Positions 43,558 through 50,457 of a DNA stretch of 64,000 bases are shown here, in pieces; the first letter of the stretch is position 1; the number at the start of each line of letters is the position of its first letter. Below the pieces are notes generated by a model. The model saw only the letters and a list, made by a program, of their open reading frames with translations. It did no database searches and was not told the origin of the DNA. The DNA comes from Gammaproteobacteria bacterium UBA3067 (lineage in GTDB: Bacteria; Pseudomonadota; Gammaproteobacteria; Pseudomonadales; UBA3067), in the NCBI GenBank assembly GCA_002366835.1, contig DFBZ01000038.1:23963-87962 (forward strand). Reading direction: 5' to 3'. The position numbers and the translations under genes are program-made.

Positions 43558-45240
43558 ATGCGTGTATTGCTTGTAGATGACATGGCGGTTAATAGAAAGC
43601 TGCTGCGCTGGATGCTACAAGAAGATGAGCACGAGACCATTGAAGCCAGCAACGGTGAGGAGGCTGTCGCGTTATTTGAAAGCGAGCAGCCAGACCTCGT
43701 GTTGCTCGACGTTATCATGCCGGTGATGGATGGTTATGAAACGGCACGTGTAATAAAACAGAAGGCGGGTGAGCGTTATGTCCCGATCATTTTTCTTACC
43801 GCTATCAGCGATGATGATGCCTTAGCAAAATGTCTTGCAAGCGGCGGTGATGATTTTTTAACAAAACCCTTTAATGAATTAATATTACAAGCAAAGATTA
43901 AGGCACATAGCCGTATTCAAGAGCTCAGTGATCAGCTTAATGAGAAAAATAAAACGCTGATGTACTACCAGGAACAAACTCAGCGCGAGCATGAAATTGT
44001 TGAGCACGTGTTCAACAATGCCCTGAGTGAAAGCTTTCTCGACTCGGGCAATCTTGATTACTATATGTCTCCAATGTCTGCTTTTAACGGCGACGTGATG
44101 CTTTCAGCGGCAAGCCCCAGTGGTGGGCTTTATGTCATGCTAGGGGATTTTACCGGTCACGGTTTATCTGCGGCAATAGGTGCTTTACCGGTTTCTCGTG
44201 TATTTTTTGCCATGACAAAAGTCGGTGCTTCAATTGGCGATATAGCCGCGGAGATGAACAAGAATTTGCTCAACCTCCTTCCTGACTATATGTTTTGCGC
44301 CGCCACTATTACTGAAATTAACGAGACGGGCGAAGAGCTGGTAATGTGGTGCGGTGGATTACCCGATGCAGTTATTACAAAGCCCAGCGGTGATGTTGAC
44401 CGTTTTGTAACGTCCATGCATATGCCCCTTGGTGCCCTGGATGAGTATGAGTTTGAGAGGGACGTATATACCCTTAAAATGTCCCAGGGTTCACGGCTTT
44501 TTCTTCACTCTGACGGAATGATTGAATCGACCAATAAACATGGAGAGATGTTTGGCGAAGAGCGCTTTCATGCTTTATTTCAAGAGAAATCTGTCTTGGC
44601 ATCTTCAAATAAAGTAAAAAGTATTATCGAGCATTTTAACGAGTATGTTGGCTCAGGCGACGAGCAGGACGATGATATTTCCCTGGTTGCTTTGGAGTGT
44701 AAGCCGGTTAAAGGCGTGCTTATTGATGATAAGAAAGATGGCGACATCTTAACGAATTCACCTTCATGGAAAGTGCGCTTTGAGATATCTCCAGAGCAAA
44801 TGCGAGCGGGGGATCCTCCTTCTGATATCCTGAATATGCTGGGATCTTCTGCAGGCCTGGCCTCACACAAGGATTACCTTCATACCATTATCACCGAACT
44901 ATATCTCAATGCCCTGGAGCATGGAGTGCTGAACCTGCCATCCAGCCTTAAAAGTGAAGAGGATGGGTTTTTAGCATTTCAGGCCGAGAAGGAAAGCCGT
45001 TTGGAATGCCTTGCTGACGGTAAAATAGTGGCTGTTTTATCCTTGGTGAACCTAGAGGATCGCCCCGGAGTAAAAATTTGGATTCAGGATAGCGGCCAGG
45101 GCTTTGAGTACCAATCAATTGAAGCGGCTAATGATGATGACTGTTTTGGTCGAGGTCTCATGTTGATTAGATCGTTATGTGATGACAGGCTTAGCTTTAA
45201 AGACGGTGGAAGAGTGGTTGAGGCTATTTATTCGCTGTGA
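43558..45240 (+). CDS. Response regulator with PP2C phosphatase and HATPase (RsbU/RsbW-like)
   Basis: A 560-residue protein. Domain 1 is a receiver (about 1-120) with VDDMAVNRK, phosphorylatable Asp51 in LLDVIMPVMDG and TKPFNELIL. A short helical linker follows. Domain 2 is SpoIIE/PP2C phosphatase (about 165-380) with LGDFTGHGLSAAIGALPV and MIESTNKHGEMFGEERF. Domain 3 (about 410-560) is an HATPase of RsbW type with ELYLNALEHGVLN and QDSGQGFEY, FGRGLMLIRSLCD. One protein can thus dephosphorylate and phosphorylate its STAS partner under receiver control. ATG 43558 with AAGAAGG upstream is preferred over GTG 43555. Confidence 0.92.
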   Translation: MRVLLVDDMAVNRKLLRWMLQEDEHETIEASNGEEAVALFESEQPDLVLLDVIMPVMDGYETARVIKQKAGERYVPIIFLTAISDDDALAKCLASGGDDFLTKPFNELILQAKIKAHSRIQELSDQLNEKNKTLMYYQEQTQREHEIVEHVFNNALSESFLDSGNLDYYMSPMSAFNGDVMLSAASPSGGLYVMLGDFTGHGLSAAIGALPVSRVFFAMTKVGASIGDIAAEMNKNLLNLLPDYMFCAATITEINETGEELVMWCGGLPDAVITKPSGDVDRFVTSMHMPLGALDEYEFERDVYTLKMSQGSRLFLHSDGMIESTNKHGEMFGEERFHALFQEKSVLASSNKVKSIIEHFNEYVGSGDEQDDDISLVALECKPVKGVLIDDKKDGDILTNSPSWKVRFEISPEQMRAGDPPSDILNMLGSSAGLASHKDYLHTIITELYLNALEHGVLNLPSSLKSEEDGFLAFQAEKESRLECLADGKIVAVLSLVNLEDRPGVKIWIQDSGQGFEYQSIEAANDDDCFGRGLMLIRSLCDDRLSFKDGGRVVEAIYSL

Positions 45241-45339
45241 TTTTTAGCCCACTCTTTTCAATTCACTTTATTATTTTTGCTCTATAGATTCTTTCCCAGC
45301 TTCTCCGATAGCAATATGCCCTCCTGAAAACCTCGTAAC

Positions 45340-45367
45340 GGCGCCTTAAAACATTGTTTGGCGCCTT
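45340..45367 (+). terminator. Hairpin after the REC-PP2C gene
   Basis: GGCGCC ... GGCGCC enclosing AAAACATTGTTT, which itself can pair, is followed by TTTCCC. It lies about 100 bases after the stop. The core resembles a hairpin at 18027-18042. Confidence 0.5.
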
Positions 45368-45490
45368 TCCCATTGGCACTACTTATTAAAAGCGCTAAAC
45401 TCCGCTAGCCCAAACATCAAACGACCGTTTGAATTTGTGCTCTAGGGGGTACCCCAGGGTTCCCTTAAACAAAAAGCTGAGGAAAAAACC

Positions 45491-46603
45491 ATGTCCGAGC
45501 AAGCAAAATTATTTGATCTCACGCTCACCGAAGAGCAGAGAATCACCCGAGAAATGATGAAAAAATTCTCCGAGGTACAACTTAGAGCAATTTCTCGTGA
45601 TGCAGATGAAGCTGGGGAAGCGCCAGAAGGTTTCTATAATAAAACCATGGAGTTAGGCCTCAGCTTGATTCCTATTCCAGAAGAGGTGGGTGGTGCAGGC
45701 ATACCTCGCTCCCCTGTTTCTAATATGCTTAACGCAGAAGACCTTGGTAAAGGCGATATGTCTTTGGCACTTGGTGCTGTAACGCCGCTGGCATTTATTA
45801 ATACGGTTATTGATAACGGTACTAAAGAACAGCAAGAGGCCTTCCTGTCTCCTTTTATTGCTGAAGAGTTTGTTCCTGCAACCATTGCACTGATGGAGCC
45901 TCGTGCTACTTTTGAACCAAGTGAGCTGCAAACAAGCGCCGTAAAAGAAGGCGATGTTTATGTAATTAATGGCGTTAAATCCATGGTGTTGCTGGGTGAC
46001 AGTGCCCAACAGATTCTGGTTATTGCAGAGGAAAATGGTACTGCAGCAGGCTATGTTGTGCCAGCAGGTACGGAAGGCCTGGGCATTGAGAACGAAAAAA
46101 ATATGGGTTTACACGCTGTAAATACCAGCAAAGTGACTTTGGACAACGTAAAAGTCCCAGTTATTAACAAGCTGGGTAGCGAAGAGCAGCCTTTTGACTT
46201 AGAACGCTTGCTAGATCTTAGTCGTCTTGGTGTTTGTGCGATGTCTTTGGGTTGTGCAGAAGCGATGCTTGAATACGTGACGGAATATGTTAACGAGCGC
46301 GTTGCCTTTGGCGAGCCTATTTCTCATCGTCAATCTGTTGCGTTTATGGTGGCCAATATTGCTATTGAATTAGAAGCCATGCGCTTGATGGTTTACCGCG
46401 CCGCTTCCCGTGCCGAGCAAGGCCTTGATTTTCACCGTGAGGCTTACTTAGCCCAAGTGATTTGTGCTGAAAAAGCGATGGAAATTGGTAATAACGGCGT
46501 TCAGTTATTAGGTGGCCATGGTTTTATCCGCGAGCATATGGTTGAACTTTGGTATCGCAACTTGCGCTCTGTAGGTGTTCTGGAAGGCGCCGCCTGCATC
46601 TAG
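45491..46603 (+). CDS. Acyl-CoA dehydrogenase family protein (first of tandem pair)
   Basis: A 370-residue FAD enzyme of the acyl-CoA dehydrogenase family (alpha,beta-dehydrogenation of acyl-CoA). The N-terminal helical domain, a middle beta domain (VINGVKSMVLLGDSAQQILV) and the C-terminal helices (YVNERVAFGEPISHRQSVAF; LGGHGFIREHMVELWYRNLRS) are present. The usual catalytic region (YEGT) reads LEGAACI at the very end, so the base Glu may be present but the Gly-Thr loop is changed. It is short for the family (usually about 380-400). GAGGA precedes the ATG. It is followed 61 bases later by a second member. Confidence 0.88.
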   Translation: MSEQAKLFDLTLTEEQRITREMMKKFSEVQLRAISRDADEAGEAPEGFYNKTMELGLSLIPIPEEVGGAGIPRSPVSNMLNAEDLGKGDMSLALGAVTPLAFINTVIDNGTKEQQEAFLSPFIAEEFVPATIALMEPRATFEPSELQTSAVKEGDVYVINGVKSMVLLGDSAQQILVIAEENGTAAGYVVPAGTEGLGIENEKNMGLHAVNTSKVTLDNVKVPVINKLGSEEQPFDLERLLDLSRLGVCAMSLGCAEAMLEYVTEYVNERVAFGEPISHRQSVAFMVANIAIELEAMRLMVYRAASRAEQGLDFHREAYLAQVICAEKAMEIGNNGVQLLGGHGFIREHMVELWYRNLRSVGVLEGAACI

Positions 46604-46664
46604 GCGTTTAGCCTGAGCAGGTAAGAACAAAGCCATTAATAAACGAATTTGAAGGGTTAATATT

Positions 46665-47882
46665 ATGATTAATTTAGAAATTTCTCCAGGTCACCAGAAT
46701 CTCAGTAATATGATTAATGGGATGGCAAAAAGTATGATCCGTCCCTTGTCTCGTAAGTACGATATCAAGGAACATGAAAAAGCTGTAGAGCTTGAAAACC
46801 TTGCCAAGATGATGGAAAAAATGGGCGGCGGTGGCCTAGGTGGTGGGGATAAGAAAGATAAAAAAGAGGCAAGTGGCGCTCCAGAAATAAAAAATGGCAT
46901 GCAAATGTTAGGCGTTATCGGTGCAATGGAAATGTGTTGGGCATGCACCGGCCTAACTTTAGCAATTCCAGGAATGGGTTTGGGTAACGCAGCTATTGAT
47001 GCTGTTGCCTCCGACGAACAAAAAGAACGCTTTGGTAAAGTTTTTGCTGCAATGGCAATTACTGAGCCAGGTACCGGTTCTGACTCGGCAAATGTTTGCA
47101 CCACTGCCGAAGCTGATGGCGATGAATGGGTTATTAACGGTGAAAAAATATTCGTAACAGATGGCGGTCAATGTACTCATGTTGTTGTTTGGGCAACACT
47201 AGACAAGTCTGTTGGTAAGGCGGCTATAAAATCCTTTGTTGTACCAAAAGATGCGCCCGGCCTTGAAGTAGTTCGTCTGGAAAAGAAGATGGGTATTCGC
47301 GCCTCTGATACAGCAGCGATCACCTTTACTAACTGCCGCATTCCCAGAGATAACATCCTCGGTGATGCCACCATCGCGAGAACTGCTGAAGAGCGTAAGA
47401 AAGCCTTCGGTGGCGTGATGCAAACGTTTGACAATACCCGCCCAGCAGTGGGTGCAATGGCGAACGGTGTAGCACGAGCTGCTCTGGATATGACCCGTGA
47501 AATTCTTGAAAAAGAAGGTGTTAGCTTGGACTACGGCAAACGTCGCTGGAACAGCTCAGCCCTGCAGGCCGAGTTCTACAACATGGAAGCAGATTACGAA
47601 GCCGCACGTTTGTTAATCTTAAAAGCTGCCTGGTTGGCAGATAATAAGACGCCAAACTCCAAAGAAGCCTCTATGTGTAAAGCAAAATCTGGTCGAGTAG
47701 GTAGCTACATTACTTTGCGTTGTGTAGAGATTTGCAGCAGCCTTGGTTATGGCGAAGAATACCTGTTGGAGAAGTTTGCGCGTGACTCGAAGATTCTTGA
47801 TATTTTTGAAGGAACACAGCAGATTCAGCAGTTGATTGTTGCGCGTCATCAGCTAGGCTTGAGCTCTCGCGAACTCAAATAA
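46665..47882 (+). CDS. Acyl-CoA dehydrogenase family protein (second of tandem pair)
   Basis: A 405-residue acyl-CoA dehydrogenase. Features: AMAITEPGTGSDSANV (FAD-binding loop), WVINGEKIFVTDGGQ, MGIRASDTAAITF, KSGRVGSYITLRCVEICSSLGYGEEY and the classic end DIFEGTQQIQQLIVARHQLG, so the catalytic Glu loop is intact. An unusual Gly/Lys/Asp-rich insertion (GGGGLGGGDKKDKKEASGA, about residues 54-72) lies in the N-terminal helical domain. The two tandem genes probably form a heteromeric pair or act in sequence on one substrate; the substrate is unknown. A strong terminator follows. Confidence 0.92.
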   Translation: MINLEISPGHQNLSNMINGMAKSMIRPLSRKYDIKEHEKAVELENLAKMMEKMGGGGLGGGDKKDKKEASGAPEIKNGMQMLGVIGAMEMCWACTGLTLAIPGMGLGNAAIDAVASDEQKERFGKVFAAMAITEPGTGSDSANVCTTAEADGDEWVINGEKIFVTDGGQCTHVVVWATLDKSVGKAAIKSFVVPKDAPGLEVVRLEKKMGIRASDTAAITFTNCRIPRDNILGDATIARTAEERKKAFGGVMQTFDNTRPAVGAMANGVARAALDMTREILEKEGVSLDYGKRRWNSSALQAEFYNMEADYEAARLLILKAAWLADNKTPNSKEASMCKAKSGRVGSYITLRCVEICSSLGYGEEYLLEKFARDSKILDIFEGTQQIQQLIVARHQLGLSSRELK

Positions 47883-47924
47883 TGGGCTTTTGATCTTTAG
47901 TAAAGTCTTGCTTCGGCAACTCTG

Positions 47925-47954
47925 AAAACCCAGCCAAATGGCTGGGTTTTTTTT
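47925..47954 (+). terminator. Rho-independent terminator after acyl-CoA dehydrogenase pair
   Basis: Stem AAAACCCAGCC / GGCTGGGTTTT with a four-base loop and T8 run. It lies 43 bases after the stop. The rest of the gap to 48182 holds no gene. Confidence 0.92.
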
Positions 47955-48182
47955 AAAAAAGAATTAACCGGGAGAGCTATAAATACTAAGGAATTTAGCA
48001 AAACTATCTGTTGCGATGAAACATGAGTGGCTTTTGATATAGCCTATTTGTTATGCAGCGAGGAGGTGCCCAGCTTATTCTCCAAGGGTGGAACTCGAGT
48101 CATTGCTTTATTAATTAGTTGATCTAGAATGGCTTATGTACGAGAAGTAATCATACTTTTAGACTTACTAGGGGATAAAAAA

Positions 48183-48641
48183 ATGGACAAGTCAAAAACA
48201 GCACCTTCTCTTTCTAAACGACAATTTTTAGGGGCAGCTGTAGCTGCATCGGCAGTCAGTATTAGCCCAAGTTTGATGGCGGGTAATCAACATGGCCACC
48301 ATAAGGCTTCATATTCCAAAGCTGTCGTTAAGGCGGCCGAAGATTGTGTGAGTGTCGGCCAAGCCTGTAAGGCGCATATCTATCAGACACTGAAATCTAA
48401 GGATCTAAGTCTTGCCGAGTGTTTAATGTTGGTGAGGGATACCATCGCAGCGTGTGCAACGTTGGTTGAAATTGTTACCAATGGTTCAGTTCATAGTAAG
48501 GCAATGGCAAAAGTTTGCATTTCAATTTGTAAGGATTGCCGGGATGAGTGTAATAAACATGTATCTAAGCACAAGATTTGCAAAGATATGGCGGATAGCT
48601 GCGACGATACAATCGACGCTTGCTTGAAATATATAGGCTAA
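48183..48641 (+). CDS. Tat-exported Cys-rich four-helix protein (Csp-like copper storage)
   Basis: A 152-residue protein that looks like copper storage protein Csp1/DUF326. The N-terminus has a Tat-type signal (SLSKRQFLGAAVAASAVSIS, a KR variant of the twin-arginine motif), with cleavage near MAG. The mature part is a Cys-rich helical bundle, with Cys in EDC, QACK, ECL, AAC, VCISICKDC, DEC, KICK, DSC and DAC, about 11 in all, spaced as in Csp proteins that bind many Cu(I). His-rich NQHGHHK follows the signal. ATG 48183 with AGGGGA six bases upstream is preferred over an ATG at 48129. No copper-sensing neighbour is present. Confidence 0.85.
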   Translation: MDKSKTAPSLSKRQFLGAAVAASAVSISPSLMAGNQHGHHKASYSKAVVKAAEDCVSVGQACKAHIYQTLKSKDLSLAECLMLVRDTIAACATLVEIVTNGSVHSKAMAKVCISICKDCRDECNKHVSKHKICKDMADSCDDTIDACLKYIG

Positions 48642-48687
48642 ATTTTATTAGTTGTGTATTAGAAGAAGATAGTATTTGAAATTTATT

Positions 48688-48717
48688 CCCTCCACATTGG
48701 CTAGTCGATGTGGAGGG
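48688..48717 (+). terminator. Hairpin after the Csp-like gene
   Basis: A 10-bp inverted repeat, CCCTCCACAT / ATGTGGAGGG, with a 10-base loop lies about 45 bases after the stop and is followed by GGTTTAATAG, so the T-run is short. Confidence 0.5.
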
Positions 48718-49311
48718 GGTTTAATAGATATCAGCCAGTTGAATTATTATTTCCGAATGAACCCGCTACACAAATGCTGGGATGATTAAGCGAGATATTT
48801 CTTTAAACAGTCGGTTTCCCTGTTCATCATACAGAAAAAGAAAATATGCTGTCGGGGGGCATAAAATAGATGGTTAAAAATTGCGCTTCCCAACGTGTGC
48901 CATCTGCACGTATTTTTACTACAATGGCTTAGCCCTGACTCAGATAGCGGAAAAGTTTCAATCACCACAGCCAGCTTTGTATCGGCTGAGCATTGTTTTA
49001 TTGTAAAGTTTGTTCCGCACGCCCTCCTTTCTAGCTCGACCATATTTGATAGCAGTGATAACGTTCTTAGGATTGCTGTTCCCACTCGGTGGAATAGCGG
49101 GCTATAGGGCTCACTTTTCCATTCCTGTGTTTTGAATGTGTATGGGTGACAACTGAGCCTCGCTCAGGGAGTCTCAAGCTCTTTTTTAGCTAATATGGTC
49201 AAAAAATTTGGAGCTGAAGCGGGTGCTGATTCTATTAGCTGGTACGGTTAACTGTAGTTTTAGGTTTATGCTATTATTTTGTAATTATAATAAAAATATG
49301 AGCTGTTTTTG
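48718..49311. other. Intergenic gap, no supported gene
   Basis: About 590 bases between the Csp-like protein and the sulfotransferase. Weak frames exist on both strands, including one on the minus strand from 48786 to 49085, but they have low coding character and no ribosome-binding site. No RNA or repeat is recognised; the segment may hold a decayed gene. Confidence 0.4.
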
Positions 49312-50457
49312 ATGTTAAAAATCCTTTCTTTTCTTGTGTTAACTTACTTCTTTTACCTGGGTTTTATGATGCTTTACTTCGAGCTGAAGACACGGGGAGA
49401 TAACTATTTCGCCTTGCCTTTGGCTGAACGCCGTCGCTTGCGCACAAAGATACAAAAGCATGGCCGATTTATTTACCCGTTTTTTGTTTTGGTAGCCAAG
49501 GTCTTTCGTTTGTCGACACCTCCTTTGATGCGTTATAAGGGCGTTACTGGCCCATTTATGATGTCCAGTAAAAAGTCTTATCGGTTCACTAAAAATCACC
49601 AACCACAATCCAACGATATTTTTGTTGCCACGCAGATGAAGTGTGGCACCACCTGGATGCAGCAGGTGGTGTTTGAAGTATTACATCGGGGCGAGGGTGA
49701 TTTAAGTGATAATGGTTATCGCCATATGTATGCGCTGAGTCCGTGGATTGAAACTACCCCTACATCCAGCGTGCCTTTCGAGAGAGCGCCTTTGGTGGGT
49801 GAGAAAAACAGCCGCATTATCAAAACGCATATGCCTGCTGAGTTATGCCCGTATAATGAAAAGGCGAAATATATTTATGTCACCCGCCATCCAGTGAGTT
49901 GTTTTGCCAGTTGCCTCGATTTTATTCATTTACTTGCCGGCCCAGCAGTTCCTAATCGCGATAATATGCTCAAGTGGTATTGCAGTGATGACATGTTTTG
50001 GCGCTCATGGCCTGATCATGTTGAAGGCTGGTGGCGCAGGGCTGAGTCACACCAAAATGTTTTATTTGTTCATTATGAATCCATGAAAAACGATCTTCCT
50101 ACGGTGGTCAATAAGGTCGCTGAGTTCCTTGAGATGGATTTATGTTCGGAGGAAATTAATAAAGTGGTGAATCGTTGTTCCTTTGAATATATGAAAGAGC
50201 ATGAAGAGCACTTTTCCATGTTCTCTCCCAATGTGTTTTCTGAGTCCTTAAAGTCAGTTCGTTTTATGCAGGCTGGCACCCTTGATCGTTACAAGGATGT
50301 CAGTAATGAAGAATTCAAAACTATTATGGATTTTTGTCACACCCGTTTAAAAGCAGCGCATTACCCCTTGGATCGATATTACCCCGACGCCCAGGCGCTT
50401 TCTGATGACATTGAGCCTGTTGATGCCCATGCGGTGAGGATGAACAACGTGATATGA
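49312..50457 (+). CDS. Sulfotransferase family protein
   Basis: A 381-residue protein of the PAPS-dependent sulfotransferase (Sulfotransfer_1) family, transferring sulfate to a hydroxyl or amine. The 5'-phosphosulfate loop is QMKCGTTWMQQ (Lys110), the general-base region is KTHMP (His173), and the 3'-phosphate site is YVTRHPVSCFAS (Arg192). The dimerisation-type end KDVSNEEFK is partly visible. An N-terminal hydrophobic stretch (FLVLTYFFYLGFMMLYF) may anchor it in the membrane. No PAPS-synthesis genes are nearby. ATG 49312 is taken over a TTG one codon upstream. Confidence 0.88.
   Translation: MLKILSFLVLTYFFYLGFMMLYFELKTRGDNYFALPLAERRRLRTKIQKHGRFIYPFFVLVAKVFRLSTPPLMRYKGVTGPFMMSSKKSYRFTKNHQPQSNDIFVATQMKCGTTWMQQVVFEVLHRGEGDLSDNGYRHMYALSPWIETTPTSSVPFERAPLVGEKNSRIIKTHMPAELCPYNEKAKYIYVTRHPVSCFASCLDFIHLLAGPAVPNRDNMLKWYCSDDMFWRSWPDHVEGWWRRAESHQNVLFVHYESMKNDLPTVVNKVAEFLEMDLCSEEINKVVNRCSFEYMKEHEEHFSMFSPNVFSESLKSVRFMQAGTLDRYKDVSNEEFKTIMDFCHTRLKAAHYPLDRYYPDAQALSDDIEPVDAHAVRMNNVI

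Noticed and set aside
46691..47104. 137-residue minus-strand frame inside the second acyl-CoA dehydrogenase
   Set aside because: Antisense shadow of a clear enzyme gene; Pro/Ser-rich product caused by the Gly/Lys-rich codons on the other strand.
48786..49085. Minus-strand frame of 99 residues in the gap before the sulfotransferase
   Set aside because: No Shine-Dalgarno, no domain and weak coding character. It could be part of a decayed gene but cannot be supported.
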